A model generated the notes under the pieces. That model made no database searches. It was not told the DNA's origin and was given only the letters and a program-made list of their open reading frames with translations. A program made the translations under genes and the position numbers. DNA of 64,000 bases from Nipponacmea schrenckii (lineage: Eukaryota > Mollusca > Gastropoda > Lottiidae): positions 30,429,106 through 30,493,105 of the forward strand of contig JAUJPP010000005.1 of the NCBI GenBank assembly GCA_030562195.1, read 5' to 3'. Below, in pieces: positions 50,801-62,430 of the stretch. The number at the start of each line of letters is the position of its first letter. Positions within the stretch are counted from its first letter, which is position 1.

Positions 50801-51269
50801 CATGTAGGCGTATAAAAATCGAACTTGACCGCCGTCTTATCAATTCCAATGCTCATACCAAGTTTCATTAAGATCCATATAAAACTGTAGCTTCTAAAGT
50901 GTCTACAACGAATGTTGACGGACTGACAGACTGACAGACGGACATGGGTGACGACAATATACGTCCACATATTTCATATCACTTTGTATATTTGAATTAT
51001 TTGTTTATCTTGTAAATTTCCAGAAGTCTTTACAAATTGATACATATAAATTTTTGATAATCTATGGACACCTGAAGCCTTATATAAAACATCATCTAAT
51101 TAAAATCTAATCTTGGTGATATGCATATATATCAATCTTACCAACTGTAACATGCAGCTTTTTATCTCGTAATAGATACTCTATAGCAGGGGGAGAAACG
51201 TAACCTGCCCCTAATAATAATACTCTTTTCTCTATATCTTTATCCACCAGTTTAGCTTTATGATTAGAC
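38843..51269 (-). CDS. AASS: alpha-aminoadipic semialdehyde synthase, saccharopine dehydrogenase half
   Basis: Eleven exons: 51269-51142, 47639-47516, 47319-47209, 46064-45956, 44901-44761, 44586-44422, 41455-41360, 40268-40153, 39940-39852, 39443-39267, 38976-38843 (TGA). All have AG/GT borders, and the phases give one open frame of 462 residues. Motifs in order: [19 protein letters not shown] (Rossmann NAD-binding loop), [101 protein letters not shown] and [16 protein letters not shown]. The enzyme is mitochondrial and converts saccharopine to glutamate and aminoadipate semialdehyde in lysine breakdown. In animals this domain is fused behind lysine-ketoglutarate reductase; no exon of that half is visible up to 64000, so either the intron exceeds 12.7 kb or the domains are separate. 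A possible poly(A) signal (ATTAAA) is at 38819-38814. Confidence 0.92.
40385..41075. repeat. tandem-repeat element (family T) in an AASS intron
   Basis: It starts AGCTTGCCAGGCAAGGTAAC at 40391. About four diverged units follow, with TCACACCAAGTTTC, CCATTGAAAATTGTAGC, GCACCCACAATAAAATTTTG and TCAAGGGCAATAACT. No clear 3' terminus was found. Confidence 0.8.
43016..44060. mobile_element. MITE nested in a family T unit
   Basis: Inverted ends TCTTGGTTCTCAGGCA (43028) and TGCCTGAGAACCAAGA (about 44034-44049), with further weak complementarity outside and inside. The interrupted unit reads TAAGGCC before and TGAGGCC after, a possible 7-8-bp duplication. An 86-codon plus-strand ORF inside (43208-43468) shows no motif. 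It carries the long hairpin at 43801-43924. Confidence 0.62.
43801..43924. repeat. near-perfect 55-bp hairpin
   Basis: 43801-43855 and 43869-43924 are inverse complements with only a one-base A-run difference. They are separated by a 13-base loop (AGTTCAAGAATAA). The innermost pairs are GGTTGGGTATG-type arms ending GTTCC/GGAAC. The near identity of the arms implies a recent origin or active homogenisation. Confidence 0.92.
45421..45869. mobile_element. piggyBac-type MITE, 449 bp
   Basis: Perfect 20-bp inverted repeats (AGGGATAATAGGCGTTAGAA at 45421-45440; inverse at 45850-45869) with TTAA on each side (45417-45420 and 45870-45873). Same terminal family as 37638-37864, with an unrelated interior. 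It lies in an AASS intron, ending 87 bases before exon 46064-45956. Confidence 0.88.
46158..46845. mobile_element. foldback element with 107-bp inverted repeats
   Basis: Arms 46158-46264 and 46739-46845 are inverse complements with a few mismatches (outermost TTTAAAATCAATAAATAATG; innermost ATTTTTTGTTTCATGTT). The 474-bp interior has no convincing coding region. No clear target duplication was found. It occupies the AASS intron between exons 47319-47209 and 46064-45956. Confidence 0.88.
47722..50972. repeat. cluster of family T elements with ~161-bp units
   Basis: Copies start at 47722, 48150 (GATAGCTTGCCAGGCAAGG) and 49596 (ACATACGCCCACTGGCAGC). Two full ends lie at about 49595 and 50818. 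The end motif is GACGGACCGACGGACAG, AATATACGTCCACAT, then ATGTGGGCGTATAAAA. CGTCCACATTTCCATGTGGG forms a stem-loop just inside the end, and TACGCCCAC near the start is inverse to GTGGGCGTA at the end. Units between 48720 and 49510 repeat every ~161 bp with high identity (ATCATCAATATATACATGTA, CTGTAGCCTCTATTGTGGAT). A truncated end sits at 50275-50300. A partial copy at 50819-50972 follows. Confidence 0.85.
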
Positions 51270-52082
51270 CTAGAAAGAGACAGCATATAAATGAGATAAA
51301 AATCATTATGAATTCTCATCTTCTCCTTCAGTGAAGATCTTCACAAACCAGAAGTGTCCCTTTTACAGACATAACAATTTGTTTCAAATTAATTATCATT
51401 ATGTTGAATTAATGTTTAAACATTTAAATGGGTAGCCAGTATTTTTACTTGACATATAAAGCCTGGCGTACACTGACACTGACTGACTGGCAGGCTCCGT
51501 CCATCTCAGCTGGATTGTAATCAGTGAATAGCACGCTAGGAGGCGCTTGACGCGTGACCCATCAAGATAGCTGCGCCCATGGTGAGTCGTATTTATATGT
51601 AAATCTTCAACAATTTTACACTTTTTCAAGCTATAAAAGAATGATATGTTATCAAGCGAATGGGATGATCGCACAAAACTCAGTAGGAAGACATTCAGTA
51701 AGACGTCACTGAAAACTCTATAGTCCTCATTCAGAGCATGCAAATTGTTGCTCTAAATGAAAAGTCGCTCCATCAAAATTGTATTAAAAGAACTTTTTAG
51801 TATGGATAGAATACATACTGAACACTACGTAACCAATAGTTCCCGCCGAAAAATTATAGTTTTTTTGTGTTTTTCACGTTTTTAATAGGGACTCTTTACT
51901 TATAGTAAAACTCATAGTGCGTAAGGATAATGTTTTCTTGCGCATTGGTTATTCGGTCAAATTACTTGCCTCAGCCAATCAAAGCTATCGCATAACATCA
52001 CGTGATAAAATGAAGCCCGCCCACTAAAAATGTAAATAAACATGGCGCCTTTCGATTGAAATCACTTTATATGTTTTGAAAA
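51270..52082. other. intron or upstream region, nothing recognised
   Basis: Sequence between the first visible AASS exon and the transposon-like pseudogene. The 114-codon minus-strand ORF at 51399-51743 has no motif and no matching splice phase. No repeat structure is seen. Confidence 0.5.
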
Positions 52083-53807
52083 TGTCTAAAGCGAAAGAAA
52101 AACGTGCATGGAGGTGTATTGTTCATTTGGAAAGTGTTTCTAAGTAGGGCACGGAGCCATTTACGCAACTTAGATGGTGCAAGTGCCGACAGGCTGCTAG
52201 TGAATGGGTGAATTTGGATGGAATTGATAAAACTCTTGCAGAATTTTTTAGTGTAAGCAATGTACGAACTCTTAAGCAGAATTTGAAGATCTCCCTCCTG
52301 GAAAGGATTATAGTTTTCATCCGACTTGTTACAGACAAAGAGATTTACGGACAAAACAAAAATACAGAGAACCAAGGTAGAAATTTCACTTGATGATGGC
52401 ACCCATTTTGGACTGAAAATTACCCACTCTAAAATCATAGCTTCAACAAATAGTTATTTTTTCAATGGTTGTCACTTTCATCAACCCAAAGACAATCTTT
52501 GACTCTCAGCACTATTTTGAGGTTCATGTTTCAATTCATACAAAAATGATTGCCAAATGCATTAAGGCCTTAGAGTACACTCAAATTGGCATTCTTATCA
52601 CTTTTTGGTTTTATTTTTTGCTTCATTCAGATCATTTTGTTTACAATTTTGTAGATTCACTGTTGAAAGCAGCAAGTTCAAAGAAAGATTAGAGCATCCT
52701 TCTACATATTAGGGGTCAAGATTGTGTTGCCTCAGAAGTGAGATATCATGCAGTGTTATATGAATTGTACTATGACAGAACAGACAAAAATTAAAACAGA
52801 TGACAGACTAGTTACCCTGAATATAGTATAAAAAATCCAGAGGCAGAGGAAGGCATTTCTTAGATGCAGAGAATTCAAATCTATAGAAAGGAGCAACGTA
52901 CGCCTAAGCAGTGTAAGAAGTTTCTATCTAATGGTGAGAACAGAGAAAGTCTCATAGAGTTTCTATTTTGTACATGGAGAAATATTGATGGAACATTATT
53001 CGATAAAGACCTCAGTATTTTTATAGCTCATGCATCTGAATGTCATTTGCTTAAGTTTTGTAACAAAATTACATCTCTGACAGTGATTCATGAGCTAGAA
53101 AGCGACCATGAAGAAGCAGATACTAGACTTTTTTAACATGCCAAACACGCTGCTTCACTATATGATTCCATGATCATTAAAAGTCCAGACACTGCCATAT
53201 TAGCAATAGGAATACAAAACCAGATCAGTGCCAATATTTATTTTGTAACTGGTATTTAAAGTAAGTGCCGCATCCTAGATGTAAAGATTATTTCTAATTC
53301 ACTTGGAGCACAGGGCAGTGGGGCTTTAAAAGGTTTGCACTGTTTTTCTGGCTGTGACTCAACAAGTGCATTTGATGGGAAAGGGGAACAAAAAGGAGTG
53401 TTTAAAATGACAATGAAAAACCAGCAATATATTGCACTTATGTCAAAGCCAGGAAATTCATTTGATATTGAAGAAATTCAATCATATATATTAGATATTG
53501 AGCAGTTTGTTTGTGAATTGTATGGTGTTCATGTTAAGAGTGTTAATGAGACCAGGTTTAACTTGTTCTGCACAAAATCATTATCAGAACAGTGATTGCC
53601 ACCTACATGCAGCATTTATTGAGATTGTGCTATCAAGCTGCTATATACAAAAAATCATAAACGCAGTGGATGATTATGCCTTCTCTGAACAACTTTGGGT
53701 GGCAAATCAAAGATGATTTTTTAAATATTGTTTGGATGACCAATGACCCTGTTCCAAAACCACTGTTAGATTTAACTCAATGTAGTTGTAAAACTGGCTG
53801 TCATACT

Positions 53808-53983
53808 TGTTAATGTTTAGTTTCAATTTATTCTACTTTCATTTTACTCTGTTTACATTACTTTACTTTCACTTTGTTTACACAGGATGTAGAACTCTCC
53901 AGTGTGGGAGTCTGTTTGAAGTTATAGTGTGAATTAAATATGGTTGACAATAACATGTGTTTTATAAGAATAGAGAATTAACA
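53808..53983 (+). repeat. copia 5' LTR
   Basis: 176 bp, TGTTAATGTTTAG ... AGAGAATTAACA. It differs from the 3' LTR at few positions (for example GAAGTTATAG versus GAAGTTTTAG and ATATGG versus ATATAG), implying recent insertion. Confidence 0.94.
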
Positions 53984-53984
53984 G

Positions 53985-53996
53985 TGGTAGCAGAGC
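53985..53996 (+). promoter_or_regulatory. primer-binding site, initiator Met tRNA type
   Basis: TGGTAGCAGAGC starts one base after the 5' LTR. Its first eleven bases complement the 3' end of eukaryotic initiator methionine tRNA, the usual primer for copia-class elements. Confidence 0.8.
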
Positions 53997-56900
53997 GTAG
54001 TTACAGAACATTTCTCAAACATGACTACTAAAATTAACCCCCCAAGTCTAATTGGCAAAACATATGAGTGTTATAAACAAGAATTGCTTGCCTGGGCAGA
54101 AGTAACCAATTTGAATGCTTCTAAGAAGGGGACAGCAGTGGCTCTTTCACTTCCAGAACCCAGAGAAGGGCTGAAAGGAGCTGAAGAAGAAAGGCCAGAA
54201 ATATTTAAGATCAGAGGTCAAGTGTTTGATCAAATTCCTCTAGAATCCTTAAAAGAGCCAAATGGTCTAAAAACTTTAATTGAATTTTTGGATGAAAATT
54301 TAGGAAAAGATGACTTAGTGGACTGCTTAGAAAAATATGAAGAATTTGACTTGTATACATGAATAGAGTTCAATAGCTGAATATATTGCAGAGTTCAACT
54401 TACGTTACAGACGGATAGAGAAGAAAGGAATAAAGCTTCCCCCAGAAATTCTTGCTTTTCAACTTTTAAAACGAGCAGGATTAGGTGAAGATGAGAAGTT
54501 GTTAGTGTTAACTGGTATGGACTATTCCCGCAGAGAAACACTATATGAACAAGTTAAAATTTCTCTCAAGAAATTTAAAGGGGGTGAATTGAGTCGTTCA
54601 ACTCAAGATAAATTTGCTGCTATAAAACTTGAACCGGCATGTCTTGCTGAGCACGAGGAGGCGTTGTATAATTCTGGTTATGTAAGAAGAGATGGTAATT
54701 ATAATAGAGGTGGCTATAGAGGAAATAATTTTAGAGGTTACAGAGGCGGATATAATAGAGGAAATTTTCAAAGAGGAGCGCAAGGTAGAGCTAGTGGTAC
54801 AAGTATTCCAAAATTTACAAAGAAGTTAAACGATCCAGGGCCTGATGGAAATCCACTTAGATGCCGATCCTGTGGTTCATATAGGCATTTTATGGCAGAC
54901 TGTCCAGATCGTTATGAAAACATGTCAAAAGTGAATGCAGTAGAACTTCAAGAAAACGTGGTTCTTTTTACTGGCCATCAGAAAAATGACGTTTCAATTC
55001 TGGGAAAAGATGCTCAAAATTGTGCTGTATTAGATAGCGCATGCTCCAGCACTGTATGTGGATCAAAGTGGATGAAGAATTACATGGATGGTTTAGATAG
55101 AGATGGAAGGCAGAATATTAAGATGTCAGAAGGCCATAAGATTTTCAAATTTGGAGGCGGTACATGTCTGAAATCTGTACAACATTGTGAAATTCCTGTC
55201 ACTATAGGCTGTACAAACGTTATATTAAATACTGATGTTGTTGATTCTGACATACCCTTACTATTGTCTCGTGATGCTATGAAAAAGGCTAGAGTGAAAT
55301 TGAATACAGCAGAGATTTTTGGCAAAAATGTGTTATTAAACATTACTACTTCCGGTCACTACTGCATACCTATTTGTCCTTTTGCAGATGAAATTCCTGT
55401 AGAAAACGTATGTGTAGCACGTTTAAGCCTTGAAAAACCAGAAGATCAACATTAAATCTTACTAAAACTACATCGCCAGTTTGCTCATCCCCCTGAAAAG
55501 AAATTCATTGACCTGTTGAAAGATGCTGGATCTTGGCGTGAAGAGTTAAAAGAAGATTTATCGCAAATTTATGAGCGATGTGATATTTGCAAAAAATTTG
55601 CTACTACACCAGCCTGGCCTGTAGTAGCACTCCCTATGGCGAAGGAATTTAATGAGATGGTGGCTATTGATTTAAAGAGTTGGCGAGGAAAACAATTCTT
55701 GCATATTATTGACATGTGGTCCAGATATACCGTGTCAGTATTCGTCAACAGTAAACATCCAAAAGACATAATACAGCCATTGATGAAAAATTGGATCGCT
55801 GTTTTTGGTATAATGGGGGCGATTTTGAATGATAATGGTGGAGAGTTTTCCAATCAAGAAATAAGAGAAGTAGCGTCCATCCTTGATGTCAGATTACTTA
55901 CCACAGCAGGAGAGAGTCCTTTTCAAAATGGACTTTGTGAACGGGTCCATTCGGTCACTGATGCCATGTTTGCCAAACTGGAAGCAGATTACAGAAAAAC
56001 TGATATTTATGTATTGTTGTGCTGGGCGAATATGGCACGAAATACACTGAATATGTGGAGTGGCTACAGCAGTCATCAATTGGTATTTGGGCTGAATCCT
56101 AATCTCCCTAATGTAATGAAAGAAACCCTACCAGCATTACATGGAACCACAACAAGTGAAACATTCGCAGAACATTTAAATGTCCTACACAGTGCTCGTA
56201 GAGCCTTCATACAGACAGAAGCAGATGAAAGAATAAGAAGAGCTTTAAGAAGTAAAGTTAGAGTTTCAGAACAGAGTTATTCAAATGGTGATAGGGTATT
56301 TTACAAAAGAGATGGAAGTAATAGATGGTTAGGGCCTGGTAAAGTGGTTTTCCAGGATAGGAAAGTCATATTCATACGTCATGGTGGTGTTTTTGTGCGA
56401 GTCTCCCCAAACAGAGTTAAAAAGGCAAATAATCCATTTGACATTAATAATGATGATGATTTATTTGAAATCAGCAATGACAAGTCTCCAAATAATCATC
56501 CATCTACTACTGAAGAAGAAATTGGTAAAGATGAAGTATTAACTGAACCAGCGATACAGAATCAAAAGTTAAAAGCAGGGAACAAAAATAGATACAGAAC
56601 AGAAGAAAGTGACGTATGGACACATGCTGAAGTAATAGGAAGAGCTGGTAAAGCTACTGGAAGGCATAGATTTTGGTACAATATTAGAGATAAAGACAGA
56701 ATTGGGGACGATGCAGTGAAGAGTATTGATTTAGAACAAACTGAGTGGCAACAGAATGAAGAAGAACACGAAGAAGTCAACAGTGTTGAAGAAATCGAGA
56801 AAGCTAAAATGACTGAGTTAGAGAAACTAAAACAATTCAATACATATGAAGAAGTAGATGAAAATGGTCAAATGGTCATATCTACAAGATGGGTAATTAC

Positions 56901-59021
56901 AGATAAAGATGGAAAAATTAAAGCACGACTTGTTGCAAGAGGATTTGAAGAGGAGAGTGATTTTAAGACTGATAGTGTTGGAAAAGGCACCATTCGATTA
57001 TTTCTGAGCATATCTGCGAGTAAAAACTGGTCAGTGAAGACAACAGACATTAAATCAGATTTTCTACAGGGGAAGTCTTTAGAGAGAGATGTTTATTTAA
57101 AGCCACCAAAAGAAAGTCAAACTAGAAAAGGACTGATTTGAAAACTTAATCATTGTTTATATGGTCTCAAAGACGGAGCACGACATTTTTACTTAAGCGT
57201 TAAGGATGAACTTATCAATCTGGGATGTAAACAATCCGATTTAGATCCAGCACTATTTTATCATTGCTCCAATGGTCAAACTAATGGTATAGTCTGTAGT
57301 CATGTGGACGACTTCTTACATGGTGGAAACAGAGAATTCAATATAGTCATGGACAAATTAACTCGAAGATTTAGAACTGGAAAAATAGAAGTACCGGTAT
57401 CTAATTGCAGTTTGTTTTCGAAATGACTATTTTTTTTTTTTCTCTTTCTGGTCACCCTCCGCAGCCATAACTGCAAATGTCTTACACAATCTGGCGTGAT
57501 ATTGTAACGTAATCTAGTGCTCGTTGTTGTTTAAATGTAAAATGACGCATTTTTGTTCTACCGGAAATGACGTAGAACGTCACAAATTTTATTTTTGTTT
57601 ACTAACTCACGGCTCGTTTTTTTATCCAATCTGGTTCGGACTTTTTTTATTTACTACTTATAACTTAGATTTACATAATAGCAGTTTAAAAATTTTGAAA
57701 TTTTTACTTTTGTTGCTGACTTATGAATTTTAAAATTTAACACTTTTTCTAACTTTTGCAATTTTCATTAGATCGAAATCAAAATTTGCAGTTAGATAAA
57801 CATTTTTCTTGTCAAGAAAAATCTGTTTTCAAAATGTCGACATCACTTCCGGTTTCGGCGTCATACGTCGCTAAACTTCGAATTTTCACTTCCGGAATTC
57901 TAAAGATATTTGAATTTTTTTTTTGCAATTAGTTACTATTAACCCATAATGATTTTATAATTAACAAAAATTGAACCGGAAGTAACAGATCAGTCGCCAT
58001 CATTAAACCACTTACTTTTGTAAAGTGAAAAATTGGGCCTTAGGGGTTAATCGGACAATTGTAATTTTGATGTCTATGTAATCTTCAATCGATTGCTAAC
58101 AATTCTTAGGAAGCCGAATTTTGAATTTCGATTTAGCTTACCTTTCATTTCCGGTTCTTTTTTTTTCACTCAGTGCCTAATTTTCCAACATTCATATATC
58201 GTGACCTTGACCTTTGGTGACCATGTGACCTGCACAAAAGTTGTTGCCCTTGTCGAGATCTATCCATTGATGTCTTCATTTGTGTTGTGCAATGTCAACT
58301 TCCGGTTTTACAGCCATTTGAAAATTGCATTTTTTAACTTCGAAGAGCTCTGTCACGTGAACTAATTTACATGCGTCAAAATTTCTTTTATGTCCTTATT
58401 ACGCGTAATTTATTCTTTCCAATGGTGTATAACACTTTATATTTTGAACAAAATTGCGCTTTTTAATATTTGAAAATTTTGTTCTTAGTTCTATATTAAT
58501 TGTGCGTGATTTATGAAAAGAACGTGTTTTTTTTAAATTTACGTCTTATTTTTTCACAAAAATTGGTAGATGAGAAGACAAAAAATTATCATTAAAGATT
58601 CCGTTCGATAAAACATTTTCCGAAATTAGCTGGAAACGTCCGAAAATGACCAAAAAATGTAGAAAATCACAGAAATCGGAATTTTCGGATTAAATTTTTG
58701 CACAAACTTGCAATTTTATTATTCCACAGATTAGTACCATCAATATCTTCATTTTGTATGTATGCCGTATATGCAAATTCCTAACCGTTTGATCGCCATC
58801 TTGAAATATGCAAATTATTGGAAAAATACTACTCGTCCGCCATTTTTAATCCTATTTTTTTCAGACTTGTTTTAAAATATAATTTGGATAATTATCTAGG
58901 TCCTCTAGTGGCATATTTTTCAATTTCAAATTTGTCTTTGGACCAGGTCCTGCCAAAGTTTTTCAAAACTGACTTCCGTTTGAAAGTTCATAACTTTTGA
59001 ACTCTACCATATGCATCCTTT

Positions 59022-59244
59022 TGATCTCAAAACAACATCACCAGAGAGGCACTGGACTTGAATACCCAAGGGCATAGAAGACAAGGACGACCTTTACATA
59101 GCTTGAAAAGAATAAGACTGAAAGAGCTAGGAAGGATTGGCAAGACCTGGAATGAAGCAATAAGAACAGCTCATAACAGAGTGAGATGGAGAACGTCTGT
59201 AGTAGCCCTATTCTCCGCAAGGAACGAAGAGGACTAACTTACTA
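59022..59244 (+). mobile_element. 5'-truncated LINE tail with 13-bp target duplication
   Basis: A 223-bp insertion bounded by ATATGCATCCTTT at 59009-59021 and 59245-59257. It encodes the last residues of a LINE polyprotein (LNTQGHRRQGRPLHSLKR; GKTWNEAIRTAHNRVRWR; LFSARNEED and TAA at 59235-59237), a pattern common to a LINE group with a G-R-R-GRP tail motif. It ends ACTAACTTACTA. Confidence 0.86.
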
Positions 59245-60424
59245 ATATGCATCCTTTATTTTTCTGCACAATCATCTTCATTGGCTAAAGGTTCATATGA
59301 TACCTTGATTTCTAATTTTAGTAAAGAACATTTGGATTAATATGAATCCAAAAATTGGTAATTTGCATATTTCTCGTATCTTCAGATGGTTATATCTCAT
59401 GAACAAGACTCTTGGCAACATTCTAATTGACATTATTGTGATGTGATTTTCATCAGCTTTCTAACAATATCTTTATTTTAGCTATAGACCGAAAACTGAT
59501 GAAAATACGCCTAGTAGAAAATAAGCGATTTTAACATTCATATTTTTTTATATTTAGTTCTATTTAAATTAAATACAAAATTCGAACAGATTTATATTGT
59601 GCAAATTCCCAGCTTTCAAGCAATATATAAATCAATATGTATAAATAAAAATTGCGAAAAGTTTAAGAATAAAATTACACTCTAATTAAACAGATATAAA
59701 TGCAACAGGTCATAAAGTCTGATTGTTTTAATTTAATTTAATTTTAATTTATCTTTTGGTCAAGACACAAATTTTGACATTTCCAGTTAAAGTATCCCAA
59801 CCAATCAAAACAAGTCATTAGACTTTGTGGGCATGGTTAAGCCCAAATATTTTACATCACTGTGTGTATTTTTCTTTCAATCGAAATAGGGTCTCGGAGG
59901 ATCAGTCAATATGTGTTATTTTGATGGACATGTATATACAATCTATAACCGATTGCCGAAATTTATATGGAAACTGATTTTTGAATTTTTAATTTGATTT
60001 TGATTTGATTACGATTAAAAATTATATAAACTTCGAAGGTGTATATTGTGACGTTGACCTTTGGAGATCTTTATACCTGTACATATGTGATACGTTCTAT
60101 CCAATGACATATTAAGCTTTATAGCAAAATGTAAACTTTCGGTTTATCGGCATTTAAAAATTGCGAATTTTTCCTATAAAACGGTCAATTCACAAATTTT
60201 GACATTTCCAGTTGAAGTTTCCAAAACAAGTCAATGGACTTTGTGGGCTTGGTTAAGCCCAGACATTTTTACATCACAAACCTTAATGATTGCCAGTCTA
60301 TTAACAAGCTCAAATGTCACTGTTAAATCATGAATAAATCATCTCTCCCAATAATCGCAAAATCAATCTACATTCTATCCTTAAATGACAGCCAGGAGAC
60401 CAACAAATTCTAAATAGCTCGAAA

Positions 60425-60453
60425 GCTGCAGAACTGTTACAAACAGGTCTAGT
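60425..60453. mobile_element. family C 3' terminus, internal
   Basis: AAGCTGCAGAACTGTTACAA followed by ACAGGTCTAG, then TTATTCTTTCC. The hairpin CTGT/ACAG sits just before CTAG. The sequence after CTAG matches the family A interior near 58420, so this end lies within family A DNA. Confidence 0.6.
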
Positions 60454-62417
60454 TATTCTTTCCAATGGTGTATAACACTTGATATTTGATCAAAATTGCA
60501 CGTTTTAAATTTGCAAATTTTGAAATTTCTTCTATACTAACTGTGTGTATTTTTCTTAAAATCGAAATAGGGTCTCGGAAGATAATTCAATTTGTGTTAT
60601 TTTGATGTACATGTATATAGAATCTATTGCCGAAATATATATGGAAACCGATTTTTGAATTGTTATTTTGATTTTGATTTTTTTACGATTAAAAATTAAT
60701 CCAGTAAAAATGATTCAAAGATATTATATATCTTAAATAAAAGGAATGATTGTTCATTTCTCGTTGTGGGCGATGTATGATATGGAATATTTGGAAGGAA
60801 ATGACAACCTTTAGAATTTTAAATGATATTCTCTTAAGCAAAAATAATGTACAGTTGAGAGGACTAGTGGTATAAGGGACGGAACTCTATAAAATACTCT
60901 CTTAAAGATGAAAAGCCGCGCTGTTAATTTGATGACTCTATGTTATACCATGGCAACTTGCCACAAATTGCAGGATCTAATGTTCCTACTACACCTAAAT
61001 TAAGATTGATAAATAAATAAATAAACAAATTAAAAGTATCAACGATCTGGACAGTTAATATAATCTGAGATCAATTTGTAATCTCAAATAAGGTGTTATG
61101 TCCCACAAATTTGTTTTTTCGACGTTTTGTTTTACACACTAATTAAACAGATAAAAATGTTACAAGAAGAGTCAAGAAGATAATGTATCAGGTCATAAAG
61201 TCAAATTGTGTTAATTTCTTATCGTTCGGTGAAGACAAATTTTGACATTTCCAGTTTAAGTATCTCAACCAATCAAAACATGTCATTATACTGAGTAGGC
61301 GTGGTTACGTTCTATTTTAAAGGACAGCCAGGAGATATAACAAATTCTAAATATCTCGGAAGCTGCACAATTGTTACAAACAGGTCTAGTTATTATTATG
61401 GAATTGGATATTATAAATGCAACGTTTCACCCATGCAATAGAAGGGAAGCGCACTGCCTTGGTACCGTCTAACGGTTCTAGTTTCAATTATATTGGATTT
61501 AAAGTCAGTCAAGATGAATCAGGAATAATATTGGATCATTCAGATTTTATTGAGAAGTTGGAATCTTCACCTCTTCATACACAGAGAGTTTCAAGTAGAG
61601 AAGACCTACTAACAAATGAAGAGCAAACCGAATACAGGCGCATTGTAGGACAACTAAACTGGGTCGTTCAAGTGTCAAGACCCGATATGGCCTTTGAACA
61701 AATAGATTTAAGTACCAAGTTGCAGCAGGCATCTGTTGGAGATTTCAATCGTGCTAATAAAACTATAAATAGACTGAAAGATGTGAAAACACAAATATCA
61801 TTTAGATCATTTTCATATGATCATATTGTGGGAAATACATATTGTTCTACTTTATGATACAATCCGCAACATTTACAATCCTATCTTATGGCAATCAAAT
61901 AAAATCAAGCGAATGGTAAGATCAACAATAGCTGCAGAAGCCTTAAGTCTTGAAGAGGGTTTAGAAATGGCATTCTACTACAGAAAAATGTTGGAAGACG
62001 TTCTGAATATTCCTATTAATACAACCAAGATAATTGGATATACTGACAACAAAAGTGTGGCATACTCCTTAGAAAGTACAAAAATGTGTGATGATAAAAG
62101 ACAACGAATTGATATTGCAGCTATGAAAGAAATGATAAAAAATAATATTGATATTAAATGGTGTGAAGGCAATAAACAATTAGCAAATTGCATGACTAAG
62201 AAGGGGGCTCCCGGTTTATGGTTGTTAAATGTTTTGTGTTTCGGAGAAACAGACATTTAATTGATGATCGTTTAAAAGACAATGTTTTATCATGTTAAAA
62301 TTTAATGTTCATAATTATTATCCATATATTGTAAGGGGCAGAATAATCCCCAGACCTGAGGACAGTCTAATCCAGTGAAGGTCTAACTATCTTCATTTCA
62401 GCTAACACAAAAAAAGT

Positions 62418-62430
62418 AAAAAGGAGGCAA
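62418..62430 (+). promoter_or_regulatory. copia polypurine tract
   Basis: AAAAAGGAGGCAA-type purine run immediately before the TGTTAATG start of the 3' LTR, where plus-strand synthesis would be primed. Confidence 0.75.

Larger units (their letters stand above)
57406..61482. mobile_element. Helitron-like composite (family A/C) inside the copia pol gene
   Basis: It starts TGCAGTTTGTTTTCGAAATG and ends GCACTGCC, ACCGTCTAACGGT, TCTAGT. Joining 57405 to 61483 restores the pol reading frame with no duplicated bases, so the borders are fixed to within one T and the element sits between two Ts. The interior is family A body (57480-58980), a LINE scrap (59022-59244), and two stretches (about 59640-60450, 61080-61388) of a third family ending CTGTTACAAACAGGTCTAG. 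No helicase gene was seen. Confidence 0.75.
54021..62260 (+). pseudogene. copia gag-pol, broken
   Basis: Coding runs 54021-57405 and resumes 61483-62260. Gag starts at ATG 54021 (TTKINPPSLIGKTYE). A stop at 54360 coincides with a frameshift near 54365. The rest of gag carries an RGG-like Gly/Arg/Asn-rich tract and a CX2CX4HX4C knuckle (CRSCGSYRHFMADC). Protease has LDSACSST. A TAA at 55453 precedes integrase with HRQFAH, CDICKK, IDLKSW, LNDNGGEF and ERVH, so the zinc finger and DDE residues are visible. Reverse transcriptase has TRWVITDKDGKIKARLVARG and HVDDFLHGG; a TGA at 57139 sits where tryptophan is expected. Beyond the insertion come YIGFKV and RIVGQLNWV. A small deletion and shift near 61855 remove the first RNase H aspartate region, then TIAAEALSLEEGLEMAFY and TDNKSVAYSL follow. 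I give positions of the breaks only. Confidence 0.88.

Noticed and set aside
51399..51743. 114-codon minus-strand ORF upstream of the AASS exons, considered as a reductase exon
   Set aside because: No AlaDh/PNT-type motif and no matching splice phase with 51269.
55569..56840. Minus-strand ORFs of 60-94 codons across copia pol
   Set aside because: Antisense shadows of the plus-strand polyprotein.
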